Source of the DNA: Burhinus oedicnemus
Lineage: Eukaryota > Chordata > Aves > Charadriiformes > Burhinidae
Direction: 5' to 3'
Length of the DNA stretch: 64,000 nucleotides
NCBI GenBank assembly: GCA_008921705.1
Contig: VFFE01008908.1
Location: forward strand, 2,755,129-2,819,128
Part shown: positions 25,240-38,580 of the stretch, piece after piece
Layout: every line of letters begins with the position of its first letter
How positions within the stretch are numbered: the stretch's first letter is position 1
Translations under genes and position numbers: made by a program
Notes under the pieces: generated by a model
Told to the model about the DNA's origin: nothing
Databases searched by the model: none
What the model saw: only the letters and a program-made list of their open reading frames with translations

Positions 25240-25885
25240 CTTTTTGAGCGCGCCGTTACCCGCAGCGGTACCCACGCAGCGGGGGCTCCCCGGGGTGCGG
25301 GTGGGTTACAGACGCATGGCAAGGGACAACATACAGGGTCAACAGGCAGCCAGAGGAGGAAGGGCAATAAAGCAGAGGAAGCGATTTCCCTCGGTCGCCT
25401 GCTGTTCCTCGGTGGGACCAGCCACCAAAGCCCGGCTTTAGCCTCACGTTTGCTTCTCCCGACCCTGCTGTGGGCTGCCCGACATCCCCGGGGTCGCTTG
25501 TGGCCGAGCCGCTATTGCGGAGCAGGGCGCCTGTTGCCATTTTCCTCCCGCTGCCTCCTTCCTCCTCCTCCTCCTCCTCCCAGGCGCCGGGGACTGCGGT
25601 GGCGATGCAGACAGAGCCGGCACAGCCCTCGACGGACTGAAGTGTTCCAAGTTCCTTTTTTAGTAAAATCGCTTTGTCTCCAAAGTGCTGCGGAGCAAAG
25701 CCGGCTCGCCCCCGCTGCCCCCCTCCTTGCGCTCGGTGCAGTGGAGATGCCAGGCTGACGTGCCAGAAATATTCCTTATCCCCAGAGACGGAGCATCCCG
25801 GGGCCTCACAGTCCGTATCCCGGCCCAAGCCCCAGTCCAGCACCGGGTTTACCCAGAAAGAGCACCCTGTCCTCCCTGCCCCATC
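25240..25885. promoter_or_regulatory. CpG island, candidate promoter
   Basis: By eye count this 645-bp stretch has roughly 45 CpGs at about 60% GC, giving an observed/expected ratio near 0.8, while the surrounding tens of kilobases are AT-rich and CpG-poor. It contains a CCT triplet run (25559-25580). A 238-codon frame on the minus strand and several plus-strand frames cover it, but none has recognisable domains, and long frames are expected in GC-rich DNA. A donor-like G/GTGAGG occurs near 25899 on the plus strand. CpG islands usually mark promoters, so it may start a non-coding transcript or an alternative first exon, or be an orphan island. Confidence 0.55.
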
Positions 25886-26344
25886 AGGTCCCTCTCTGGT
25901 GAGGGCTGGTGGCAGCATTGCTCCTTTGTTCATTTTAAATGTGGCATCTAAGGAATGGACAGAAACCATCAACTCTTTTTTTTTTTTTTAGCCTGGGATA
26001 ACAAATAACTTGCATGCAGCTGTAAAACACTACGCTCAGGGCAGGGTTTCACTGGCTGCAGGATGAAAAACTCTGCACAGTGTCATTAGTTTCTTCTGTA
26101 CCCGGTTTTGCCTTTTCCGTGCTGGTCCTGAGCAGCCCACGCTGCTGCTGCTGGGGCATGGCCAGGGGGCTAGGAAGGAAAATGACACCAGGCGGTGGTG
26201 GGGGCAAGTATCACTATCTCTTGCCGGGTTTGGTTGTGTGCCATTCCCAGTTCTGAGCTCTTTCAATTTCCAAAAAGGCTTTGGCCCTAAGTCTTTGCCA
26301 GTATTCCACCACATAAACAAATAATTTACTTGCCCAGATACCTC
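25886..26344. other. Unique sequence, nothing recognised
   Basis: It includes a 12-base T run near 25978. The reading frames are unremarkable. Confidence 0.5.
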
Positions 26345-26690
26345 CTCTAGGAGAGATGACAGGGTGAAGTGGGGGTGATGGGCATCAAGTCACCCTCAGT
26401 GGAGATGCACAAGCAAGGCAGCGAGCAAAGGGAGAATGAGGAGTGGGTGGGCAGGAGCAGTCAGGGAGATGCTGGGAGCTAACGAGCTGCTAATGAAGCT
26501 GATAAGAAACGTGTGGGGATGAATGAAGAGAGCAGTAAGCAGGAGAGGTGATTGGAGGCAAGGTGAGGAGGCTCACAAGGAAACGAACAGTGAATATGAG
26601 GCAGGGGATGGAATTAAGATGAAGGAGACAAGGTTGGATAAGAGGTGAGGACAGGGTATATTGGGGCTGCAGGTAAGAAGGAGCAGGCTT
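26345..26690 (+). other. Strongly purine-biased block
   Basis: The plus strand is dominated by A and G (GGAGA, GAAG, GATGAAG words) for about 345 bases with few pyrimidine runs, unlike both flanks. It is not a simple tandem repeat and carries no recognisable protein. Such asymmetry could come from an old decayed GA-rich microsatellite or from a transcribed exon-like sequence. Confidence 0.4.
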
Positions 26691-28654
26691 GTATTCATGA
26701 GTTTAATGAACTGATTTGTTGCCTGTCAGGGTGTTGTTTTCTCTAGTGCCTGGTTGGATCTCTGTGCTCCTGGTTCAGCTCTGAGCTCCAGCAAAGGGTC
26801 CCTGTCTCTCCCTCACCTTTCCAGAGACCACCTGCATCTCTGCCAGCATATGGGGCAGATGCCTGTACACAGGCTGCCTGTGGGGCTGCAGGTATGACTC
26901 TAAGCGTGAGAGAGTGTCTCTAGTTTGGGGAAATTCTGTGCCGCACAATGATGTGCTCCTTGGTGACAGGACAGAGTACTGCTGGATATCCAGGCAGGCT
27001 TTATCTTTTTGGTTTGTTTATTTATTTCTATAGGTCTCCTGCCACCCTGGGTGGCTCTGCTCTAGATGCCAAATCCTGGAAAAGGGCGTTATCTCAGATT
27101 CCTCTTCCAACGTGATGGGAGGTGAGTCTGGGACTTCAGGGCAAGGTAGGACGGTCCCACCGTTAAGGTCTCATGCATTTGAATGCCGCCCTGATGAACT
27201 GGATTCAGTTTCCTCAGTTACCCGAACTAAACTCTTTCAAGATGACTACTTCTGTAGTTTTGGCCAAGGGTTGTTTTTTGCAGATGTTGCGTATTCCCAC
27301 TTCCAATAGATATTAATGAGAGTTGAATTTTGCATGCAGAGTGTAAAGGCTTCTGAGAAACAAGTTTTCTGGACAGTTTGGACACCTCGAAATTAGTAAA
27401 ATGTTTTTACTTTATTCTGATTATTTCTCACCCCTCCCTATTCTCACAACATGTGACTTAGCTGCAGGAATACTTATGTTGCTTTTGGATGACCCAATAA
27501 TGAGAAGTACAGAAAACCCATGAGACTATGAACAATTTTGTCTTATGTGCTCAAGTACCAGGCAGCAAGTAAGGCATGGTGCAATGCAGTAAACAGCAAG
27601 CAGAAAACCAAACATAAAATCATTAAAAGGTACCCTCCACTCTGTGCAAATGAGGGGCAGAAAATCCTTAGGAAAATCTTTGGGAATTTAGCTGCTGTTG
27701 TTGAAAGCCAGTTAGCATAAAGATGGTGTTCGTGTAAGTCTTTGTGCTTTCGCATCGATGAGGTCCCATTTCAGCCACTCTGCTGACACTGGGTCATATT
27801 TATTCCGACAATGGGTGTTATGTTACACTGTGAATAAAACAGTCACTAACTGACAGAGTGACTTCTACTTGCCTCGAGGGATGGTGGCATTACTGTGCCC
27901 TGTATTAGAGGCTGAAGATGGCTGATCAGTTACTGCATCTCCGGACCCTGCTGGGAACCTGTACTGTTAACTTGAATGCTCATTTTTTTATGTGTTTTCC
28001 ACTGAAACAGTTTAAAAGCATCTCTGTTACTGTGAATTCTTGCTTATTTTGTCATAAAGGGGGAAAACCACCAAACAGGAATTAACAAGAGGATTTTCTT
28101 TGTGACTTCAGTCCCTCATTAGGAGGTTTATGATCAGGCTTTGGGAAAGCTTTCCTTGAATTATTTTAAGGTTCTAATGATAAAAACCTTGGGGAGGTCA
28201 TGCACGTGGGGGATTTAATACCCATTCAGAACCATCTGGCGTTAGATTACATGCAGGGAAAGAACAAAATCTGGCAGTAATATTCATCTCCATTAACCCA
28301 GAATACAGGCTGATATGATTATAGCAGAGAAAATGCTCTCGCTCTTTCACCAGGAAAAGCTCTTAATAGACCTGGGCTAAACTGGTTTATAAAACCAAAG
28401 ACTTCAAGAAGTGTGGACCTGCCCTCTCACTGAGTGCATTTGCTTTGGCTTTTAATATATATTCCATATCTTTTTAACTTTGACAACTAATATGTTAAGG
28501 TATAAAATATCGCTAGGGTGAAAGATTGCATTTGCAGCTCCTAACTTAGCCTGTGTGTGCAGTCTTAGTAGTGTAAGCGTAACGCTGGAGTAGAGCCCAT
28601 TCATGCTTTGCTTCTACCTCTTCTCAAGAGCATCACTGAGATCACGGTCCCAGT
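26691..28654. other. Unique sequence, nothing recognised
   Basis: No coding frame, repeat family or RNA gene was recognised. Confidence 0.5.
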
Positions 28655-28765
28655 GACATCCTCAGCAAAACTCCCACTGATGTCAGTGGTGACTAGCTAA
28701 CCTCCCCTTAAACCATTCCTCCATGACACCGAACCAGCTATGTGCTTAAGCGCATGCTTGGCCTG
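28655..28765. repeat. Possible relic of an old amniote repeat
   Basis: AAAACTCCCACTGATGTCAG then TGG contains the palindrome CCACTGA-TG-TCAGTGG (28674-28689), followed by a TGTGCTTAAGCGCATGCTTG segment (28741-28760). Both signatures occur in old turtle, crocodilian and bird repeats of the same kind as the copy at 8586. The middle is too decayed to align by eye. Confidence 0.4.
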
Positions 28766-31700
28766 AAGCGCACCGACTAGTGCGCTTGTTTGGTGCAAAC
28801 CCAGGTAAGAGTGTGAAGAACACTGGGGGAGGTGGTCGCTTCTCAGCCAGATTAACTGTCTTTCACCCTAACTGCTGGGCAGGCTCTCTTCAGCCTTCTG
28901 TGCTGCTCATTACTTCTGGCATCATTTTCATCTTGTCATTTCCCATCAACACAATGACTTCGCCAGAAATGATCTCTCTCCGCCCTCCAAATTTTCCTCT
29001 CCTGTCCCAGCTCAGTGCAGTCAGACAGCTCCTCTCCTTCAGCCAATGTTATGATTCACTTACTATAGGGAAAGCAAAACCATATGGAAGACAAGAAAAG
29101 GCCATTTATCTCAAAGTCTATTAAGATGCACACATCTCACATTAAGGCTTCAGTTCAGCCAGGCTTTCTTGCACGTGTTGCTGTCATCTCTTCTCACCAG
29201 AACAGGGATGGACTCCTGTGTCAGCCAAAATGATCCCTTCAGCTTGTCATCTGGTTTGTACTTAGCATGGCTCTGCATATAAAACATTCAAAGGAAAACA
29301 GAAAAAAATAATCTTATTATGTCTTTTCCTTTGTTATGAGAAGCCACCTGTGCCAGTTTTTCCTTTGGATACTGCTGTCTGTTAAAGGAAATTCTTATTA
29401 TCCCAAGATAGGGCTGTAGTTCAGTAAATGCAATGTGCATTAAGCCTGGCAAAGGGAAGTTTGTTCTGTGTTCACTAATTAGATGCTTCTCCCTCAGCGG
29501 CAGAGAGGGGATGGTATTTCTCAATAATTACTTGAAGGATGGGAGACCAGAGGATGGAGTTCCAGTAATGCCAGCTGTGCGGCCAGTTGAGGGGCAGCAA
29601 GGACAGCATGTGGCCCAGGACACTGCTCCAAGGTGCCCCAGTTCTTCCTTGGCTGAGGAAGCCCTCAAGCCTATAACCAGCTACTTAATGCTCCTTATCT
29701 GATATTGGCTCCCTGCTTCCTTTCTGCAGTCCCCACCAACAAAACGCAATGACAGCTCTTTTAATTTGGGGTGAAAGCCTCCATCTTTCACACTTCTGGA
29801 GAATTAAGAGATAGGGAGTCCTCTGAGATGGAGCTCTGGTGGATGTCCTGCAGTGTCTGCCGGTACGTTTCTGCTTTCTTCTCTGGGGTTGTAACATATT
29901 CGCTGACGGATTTATACCACAGTTGGAAACCAGAACCCAGGACAGCCTGTTCTCTGGCTTCATGCTATAAACATAAATACACTCACATAGCCATTTGTAT
30001 CTGGTTCTTTCTATCTGCACAAGGATTTTATTATCTAAAACGGTCCTGAAGGGGAGCAAGAGACTGGCAACAAAAGGAAGTGCTCAAACAGGAACGATAA
30101 CAAAAGGGAGCAAAGAGCAGGAGGCTGCTATGAGACCACGCAAGCGAGAGCAGGCAATTAACGGCAGGTATCAAAGTGGCTGTTGGAAACTGCATGTTTT
30201 CCTACAAGACCTCATCTGTTGAGTAGGAGCTGCCATCGGATCGCATCAGAGTCACTCTGGCCTGAAGTGCGTTTTTAACATGGAGAAAACTTTTTCCCAT
30301 CTCCAGTTTTGAACTTTGCAGAATGAGTCGCTAAGTTAATGACAGGCCTTTAAATTGACTCGTGTTGTGGAGCAGCGAAGCGAGTAATGTGGAAAAAAAA
30401 AAAATGCAAGCAATTATGGTCTAAATAAACCTCACCCAACACGTTATTAGAAACTACCTGAGATGAGATTTCAGCAGCATTAAATTCATCCTCCAAACAA
30501 AGTTATCCCAGCTCTCCTGTGTGAGAAACAGGGAAGCAGAGGGCTTGCAAAGTGTGGGAAACACTGAGTAATTCCAGGCAGGCAGTACTGAGCTCTCAGC
30601 TGCTTTCTCTGGGTCCTCACAAAGCCCTCATATTCGGGCCCTGGTTTTGGCTTTACCCCTAATATGCTGAGGGTCTTTTGGCTGTGCAAGATGCCATGTG
30701 CTGAACTAGATAAGGCAAATGGGGGGGTGGGCAAGAGGGGGAACAAAAAAAACGATTGAAAGGTGCTTACTTGATAATGTCAAGTTTGTGACGACTAGAA
30801 AAAGCCCACACTAACCCTCTGCTATCTACCGATTTGGGACTCGGCTCAGAGTAAATGTCTTTCATATCCCGCTGGCCACAGCCATCCTGAAGAAGCCAGG
30901 GTGCTTTGCTGGCTTTGCTTGCGCAGGCAAAACCGTTCCCATCTTTCAATCACTGCTCTTGGAGAACTGCTCAAACTATCATATTCCGAATGATTCCAGC
31001 TGTTCTCCACTCCCTCAGAGATATCATCAGAGAGTAGTCGCTTACACTGAGATTACTTTAATGATATCAAAGGGTGTGGAAGAAGGCTGCTAATTAGTAA
31101 ACCCTCAAGGTACAAATATATAAATAGCCCTGGAGCGGTGAGAACAGATCCAAATCTGCAGTCTAACATTTTCTTGGGATGAAAGCATTACGTGTAGACT
31201 GATTCCACTTAGAGAAGAGTGATTGAACTTTCCTGTTGAGCTCAACAGCAGGGCTTGTTTTGACTGATAAAGCTCCTTGTCAGATTGTGCAGCATATTAT
31301 CAATTTATCAAGCCACCTGCCAAGCTTGAGCCAGGAGCAGCAGTAGCAAGAACTTAGTCTAGGATGAGCAACGATTTTGGAGGGTTGTACTTTTTACTGT
31401 ACTTTTACTTATTAAAATAAATAAATAAAAAACACACCTATCCTAATTTTCTTTGCCAAAAGCTAAAATGCTTTTGGGGTCTAGCCAAAAGGCAAAAATT
31501 GTGATAAGCAGCTGAAATTCATCAACTGAGCATTTGTTAGAAAAATAAGCCTATCCTCCTCAACACGGTCATGGCAGAGGGGAAACGTCAGGGCTGGGAG
31601 AGATGGAAATTGCAGCATTGTCCATTCTCGGGCTCTTTGCCGGCTCAGGAGCCACATCCCTCAGCTCACCGCTCTGGTGACTGTTCATTCTCCATCTTCC

Positions 31701-34215
31701 AGCACAACTGCAACTGGCAAACCAGTCAGCTGCTCAGACCCCCAGCATATTAGGGGCAAACGGCCACCCTGTGATTTGATATAATTTACTGTACTCCTCC
31801 ACACTTTGCTTTCTGTAGGGATTACTTAAGAGTTTTTTTTAGTCCTATGCTGTGTCTCTTGAACACAACACAAACCAGCCGCTTGCGGTGGCTTGACAGC
31901 ACTATCACCCTGTGATAAACTTAGAGAACTTGGTTTCAAAGTGAAGGCTGTCTTAAGGGAAGGGGGGGGGGGAAAAAAACCCCACAGAAACTAAACCAAG
32001 CTTCCCTTCAAAATACCAGCCCAGCCATAAGCGTGGACTTGCACAGCTGTTCCCAAAGGCAGGGTCGGAGCACTGCACGTAAGGAGCGCTTCTGCAGGAC
32101 CACACAAGTTTACTGCTATTCTTAAATCCTAGCCTCGCAACTGGGAAACTCCTGCCAAGTTGTTTGAGACAGTGGCACCTGGGAAGTATTATATGAATCT
32201 GTATTGCATCATGAGAACCCTATTTGCACTTAATTACATATCTCTCTCCCTCCCCCCCCCCCATATAACAAGCGAGACAGATGCTGCATCTACAAAGTGA
32301 GAAAGAAACACAGTTTTTAAGTGGAATCTGACAGCCAGAAGCCTAAGAACAGGGCTCAGACAAGATCCCAGCAATGAAGATCCTGACAATATTGAACAGT
32401 TCAGACCAGTGAATTTTGGTGCTGTCTATAGCAGTGATTCCATGTATCCTAATGCAGCTGGGATTCAAACAGGTTGTCTTGCACCCCTGCTTCCTTGTGC
32501 TGAAATGTTGGTGGAGAGCTCTTGACCTCCCTTCTCTCCCTTGGTCCCTCTCTGCGAGCCTATCTCCCAGCCAAAAGTCCGGTCATTATCTTCCCAGACC
32601 TCCTGCCAGGTGTTTTGTGTGGCGCTGATCATAACAGCCTTACCCAAAGCGTGTTAAGATTCCTTGCAAGGATTACCCTGCCTCTGTATCTGGGGCAGTG
32701 GGCTAATAGGCACCGATCGGGCTAATAGATGTCCTAGTGCAGGCTGCTCTTCCAGGGATGGGCGATGGGGAGGCAGGAAAGCCTCACACCGGCTTTGCTG
32801 GCCCACGGTGCGTAACGGCAGCATCACCGCGCTGTGTTTAACGGGAGCGGATCCCCTGTAAACAGACACAGCTGGTAGGTGGGCGCAGATCCACCACCGG
32901 CTAACACCCGTCTGAGGCCCAGCGTGTTTATTCCCTGGAACGGCTGGAAGACAAGGTATTTCTGTTTCACAGGGCAATCTCAGAGCGTACTTCCAACAAA
33001 TGTGCAAATCAGTCTTTTTGAAGTAATTCATTGGAAGCGTGGGTCTCCAGGAACATTTCTGACTTGGGCTCATTACTCATGGGCTTGCTGTTGTGTGTAC
33101 TTGGGGGCTTTACCCTTTCATCCTCCCCTCATTTACAAGTCAAATCCTCCATCTCCTGCCATGCAATCCAAGACAGGAAATATCTTTTCTGTTTACATCA
33201 GGTCATGGTAATGCAGTCACTAATCTGGCCCAAGTCTGGGCTGCCGTGAGGGGGTGATCCCCTTCCCACTGCTCTTTTCCCACCCAGCTTCGTGGGTCTG
33301 GGCTTTAATTCTGTAGGTGCTTTAAAGAAGTCCCAGAAGGTGTGATGGAAAAGCGTGTTTATCAGATGCGATATAGCCGAGTGAATAACGTGAATGGCCC
33401 TCTACGTTAGAAAGTGCAAATTTAGCAAGGAAGTTTCAGTTTACCTGGTTCAACAATTATGCAGGTAGTGTTAATTGTCTTGGCTGAGAAGTGGAGTTCC
33501 TCCATATTTTGTATCAACTGTTCATCTGCACAGAGGCCACTTGACACAAACTTTAAGTCACTGCAGATCACAAGCTACCTCTACACAGCTCCTCTGAGTG
33601 ACGGCTTTCGGCGCAAAATGGAGGATCTTTTGTGGTTTCACTTTAAAACTTGTCTAATTAAATCTGTCACTCATTTAGGCACGTTCTGGATTTAAAAACA
33701 GGAGAAGGAAAATATATGTGAGCAAAGTCACACTTTGACACTCTTGAAAATTTCCAGCGCCTTTTCAGATGGTGGGTAAGTTCATTCTACAGATGAACCG
33801 TTAACACTTTTTCATATACATTCATTTTAACATGTATTAGGGCTCCAAGCAAACATTGGGATGCTTAAAAAAAAAAAAACCCAACCAATAGTTTAGCTTT
33901 CCTGTTTACTTTGACGTGTGGTTTAAGCAAGTTTTTCTAAATACACCAAGGCTAGTTGGTGTCTTGCCTGTTTGGCACATTCAGAAAAAATACATGTCTA
34001 GCTTTGCAGCTGAAATGTGAGTCATTATTGCAATTAAATGGTTTATATGCTGAGAAAGACAGTGTCTTTATATAACACAAAGCACTGTTTACAATGCAAT
34101 GCATACTGGATACTATTAGGTGAAAAAATATTTCCTTTACTACCGTTGTAATTGATTTCTTCTCTGTAAAGTTCTAGTAAGTTATCCCACACTCTCAGTT
34201 TTAAACGTGTTTCCA
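28766..34215. other. Unique sequence with short simple repeats
   Basis: This stretch holds a G11-A7 run (31962-31979), a C11 run (32252-32262) and an (AAAT)n tract (31414-31432). The frames (up to 139 codons on the minus strand at 32654-33073) are unrecognised. Confidence 0.5.
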
Positions 34216-34266
34216 TTTTAATGAAGTGTCTGGTTTAATGATGTGTCTGTTTTAATGATGTGTGAA
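34216..34266. repeat. 17-bp unit repeated three times
   Basis: The units TTTTAATGAAGTGTCTG, GTTTAATGATGTGTCTG and TTTTAATGATGTGTGAA lie head to tail, differing at a few positions. This is a small minisatellite-like expansion. Confidence 0.85.
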
Positions 34267-37200
34267 TCCCAGTCAGAAAAAGCTACTTTACACTGAGATG
34301 AGAAGAGGGTGTTTTTCCTCCCAAACCTTCAGGAGCTGTGTCCTGTGACCAGGTTCCCCTGCGAGGCAATAGCTCAGGTTTCCTTCTGTACTGGAAAAAG
34401 CACCGTGAAGATGATCTCATGGATATCACTGCTTTTCAGCTCTCTCCAGAATACGGTAAACTGGACAGTAGGTGGAAGTTTCCATGATTAAATTCCTTTC
34501 AGAATTGGGAAACTGATATTCCTTCACATTCAAGGCTTTTTAATCTGATTGTGTGTCATCTAGCTATTTAATTATTCAATAAGCTGTGCTGGCCAAGGAA
34601 TGTAAAGTGGAATTGCTGTAAAATGGCTGTGGTATAAGACAGTCCCTATAATTGATGATGCTTTTGCTCGAACTTTCTCAAAACTTTTTGGCATTGAATT
34701 AATTCTGTTTTTCACATTAATAACTGGGTAGTATTCAGCAGTGCAAGATCTCTTACCTTGTATTATGGATATTTCTCTTTGTGAGGGGTAGGACCTGCTA
34801 TACTTCAAAGTGAGTTTAACGCAGCCGTTACACGGGCAGGCACTTGTCAGAAGGAAGGCTATTTTAGCAGTTTGGAAAAAAAAAAAAAAGTAATTGAAAC
34901 TTTGTGGAAAACTGTTTGGATCCTGCTGGAGCTGGAAGGCTGGAAGTGTCTGTCTCTGCAGGACTCTGTTGGACGTCACTTCTGGTTACACATGTGCCTA
35001 AGTATTTTGTGGAGCCTGGCCCTCAAAGCATGCAGAAACACTTACGCACTTCCAGAGACTATCCAGGGACACAAACACTTTCCATTCCTCCCCCAGAGAA
35101 ACTCGCCTTGTCCTCGCCTCGCTGAGAAGCGTAACCTCAGCAGCAAAGGTAACTTTGCCAGGTTGACGGGGTAGATGTGGTAGAGCTCGCCCAGGGCTCC
35201 TGGCGTGGGAGGAACAGAGCATCCTGAGCCCATCGGGGAGCATCTGAAGGTGGTGGGTTTTCCTTTGGCTGCAGGGCACATTTCCCGAGGCAGCTGAAGG
35301 ATTCCTCGACTCTTGTTTTATTAGTGTTACTCCAGCCAGAGTCTGCAGGCATCTCATCCCAAATCAGCTGCAAACAGCCGGAGCGATACAAGGAGCTTTT
35401 TTAGAGGGCATACTCGTTTCTTAAAGCAAGAATAAAATGTTAGCCTCCTCTGATCTAGGAGAAATATATATTAGATGTGCGTGAGCAGGCGTGTTGCTCT
35501 AAGAACAGGCAAGAAAATTAACGGTGATTCTTACTCATGCTGCAGGTATGAGGGAGGATGGACAGCAGCTGACTCCTGTCCGGATACTTTGATTGAACAA
35601 CAAAATGGGTTAGGTCAGGGTTTTCCTCACTTGCGCTCTTTCCAGGTCACTCAGTAAGAGCTGGCCTGCAGCCCTGCTCTCTCCACTGCAGCATCGAGGA
35701 TGGAGGTGGAGGTTTTGCTGCCCTGTGCAGCTCGGCAAGATGGGGACGGTCTGCCCGGCCAGCAGGAAAGGAGAAGTCCCATGGCGTGGGGCTGTTTGCT
35801 GAAAACCTCATCACAAAGCAAACCCTGAGTCCTGCTTAAAAAGATATGATACATCTGCTTGCTTGAATTTGTTCTTTCTATTGTCTCAGACAGATTGCCT
35901 GTGCCTTCAGGCGTGCAGCTGGTGCCTGGAAGGAAGGATGCACCTCAGTTGCCCAAAGCCCTGGTTTGCTCCGCGTGCTCGCTTCTGCATGGCATTCAAT
36001 TGATGCCGCACTTCCAGCCTGGCCTGAAACCTCCAGTCTCCACCACTGGGGGGGTCGAGTGTGGGTTGAGCTGAAGCAGATTATAGGGTGAAGCCGCCCT
36101 GGGTGCCAAGCCAGCTCCGCAGTGGCAGTGCCGGAGGTGTCACCGGCAGCGGGAGGCGTCGCGCTGTGCCCAGCCCCAGCATTGGCCCCGCTGTGCCAGG
36201 AGCCAGTGGATCCTGGACTGGCCACAAAAACACTTGGCCTCGAGCATTTCCAGGGAGGACTCTCTGTACCCACTCAGTTTCTGCCTGCCAGTGTAATCCG
36301 TAGGTTGACGGCTCCAGCCTATGTTGACTTGAAGAGGATTTTGTCTAAAGATAATGTCAATTTTTTGAGAATACCTGCGTGAAGTTTCCTTTTTTCATTT
36401 GAAAGAAAAGGAAAATGTATGCATTGAAAGATGCAAAAGACATTCAAGTAATGCACAGATCATCATTTCAGGCAGGCTGAGCCGTGGGACTGAGTTAAAT
36501 CATCAATAGCATCTGTTTTGACGGGTTTTAAATTGTAGAGTTACACTTAAAAATTCTGAGTAAAGAAATGTTTCATAGGTAGCTTCCAATTTAATCCTTT
36601 GTTTTTTAAATCACTATTGCTACGTTCTGTCAACATCCGTGCAGTTGTGTGGCTACAGCTAGACACTTTTAGCTAGATAAACCAATGCTTCCTCGTAATG
36701 CTGTAAAAAATACATATAAATAAATAGATTCAGGGACAATTTGTCCAACAAGAATTTATAGCACAGGGGGGATTCTGGAGTCATCTTCAAAGTGTACACT
36801 GATGTTTTTAAAATGACCTATGAATGTCTCTCTTGTTTGATAAGAGTCTAAAGGGATTTTCAATATGATAGATTTGGGTTATTAAATTACTGTTGGAAAT
36901 GTGGAGCTGACCTCCAGTGACAAATATTTCTGTGAAAACATTGGCAAACATTTCATTTGGTGAACTTTCCTCTATTGTTTCTTCTCTAAAATCAAAATAA
37001 ACAATAGAAATACATTGGATGAGGCAAGAAAACAAAATAAGCCTATTTTGTTGCATTTTCTGATAAGCAATACAGTCTAACTGCTAACAAATGTTGGACA
37101 CATCTACTTTTAGCAGATAGTCCAAGATGCCTTTGAACTAGCACGTAAAATGGGATGAAATTACCATCTTTTTTTTGCTGATTTTGACTAGAGCTGGTGA

Positions 37201-38511
37201 GAAACGTCCCCCTGTACCAGCGCTTCATCGCGAAACGCTGACCGACGGCAACGCGCCGGATTCAAGAACGCTGTGGTGGGAAGGGGCTCCTGGGGACGGA
37301 CTTTCAGCTCAGAAAGGCGGGCAGAGTGGTAGGGGGACGACACAAGAGATGGGTGCCCAGAGCTGTGACACATCCCCGAAACGCGCCTGGTTTGGAGACC
37401 TGCGTGGGGGTTTCCATCCTCCCGGCTGTCGTCCTGACGACTAGATTGTACTGGCAGGAGCTCTAATCTGGTGAATGCTTCACTGTTTATACAAATTAAG
37501 CAGTTCCAGCAGGAGGGAGCCAAAAAAAAAAAAAAGCCTGTATGAGCAGAAAAAGGACTTGAACCTGAGCCTCTTGCACTGAGATGAGTACTTGCTGTGT
37601 ATTTTTAAATGAAAAAGGCAGTTTCGATTTTGACCAATAATAAGCCCAGCCCACAGAGTTCAGACGATGGATTTCTCAGTACTTTCAGGATCTTTACAGA
37701 GAATTTTGATTCAGCTCTTTAGTAATGGCCTCAAAATTTAAGGTATTTTCCTTATGACCTCTTAAATTTCCAGATTCAGGGCACTAGAATAAAATCTTCA
37801 CAGACTTTGCTGCCCTAGTGCACGTGACATTTGTTTGACATTAATATCCTGCGACCAGATCCCCATCTGAAAAGCTGTCTGTCTCCAGCAGTACTTAGCC
37901 TCTCCAGCATCTTGTGCTGGAGAAATCCGGTCTGATTATTGATCCTGTAACCACCTCTGGATCCCCTGGGTATCCTTCAAGGCAAAATGCTGTATCTGGC
38001 ATTTTTTCCTGGGCAGAAGAATCCCAAGGTCCAGTTCCTTAAACCCAAAACTTCATGCTAGAGTAGTTACATGCCTCCAAGTCATTTTGTGAGAGCTCAT
38101 TAACCCAAAAAAAGAAAAAAATGTGATAAAAAACCAAGGGACACCGGAATAGCAGAGATATGTTTTAAGCACAGGAAATGTTATTTTTAAACAGTTTGAG
38201 AGGGTTAAATCAACAAAATCCTAAACTCCTCCCTGCGGACCCCATTCCCATCTCCTTGGAAGGTCTGGACAGCATCCCCAGGCCAGATCACACATCCTGC
38301 TTTCCGAGCTGTGACTCCTCGGATGGACGTGCCCGTGGAGCGGCTGTTAGCAGACTGGCCCCTTTTCACACTCAGTTTCTGGTGTTACGGCTCAGTCCAA
38401 GTCATCCAGCAGTAGTCTTTCCACGAGGTATCAAGCTCTCCAAAAAATCCTCTTTGATATTTCATGTTAGCACAATGCAAGAAAACTGGGAGGCCAGATA
38501 ATGAAATGCAG
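34267..38511. other. Unique sequence, nothing recognised
   Basis: GC-richer patches lie at 35.0-35.3 and 36.0-36.3 kb with overlapping frames on both strands, none recognised. Poly-A runs occur near 34876 and 37521. Confidence 0.5.
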
Positions 38512-38568
38512 ATTATAATGCAAAATAACAATTGTAATGCAAAATAGCAATTACAATGTAAAATAAAG
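38512..38568. repeat. 19-bp unit repeated three times, with octamer-like words
   Basis: The units ATTATAATGCAAAATAACA, ATTGTAATGCAAAATAGCA and ATTACAATGTAAAATAAAG lie head to tail. The first two carry ATGCAAAA, close to the POU octamer half. The array abuts a nine-base G run (38572-38580). Confidence 0.85.
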
Positions 38569-38580
38569 CTTGGGGGGGGG

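Noticed and set aside
25256..25972. 238-codon minus-strand open frame over the CpG island
   Set aside because: It is long because the DNA is GC-rich and stop-poor. It includes a low-complexity glutamate run from a CCT repeat and has no recognisable domain.
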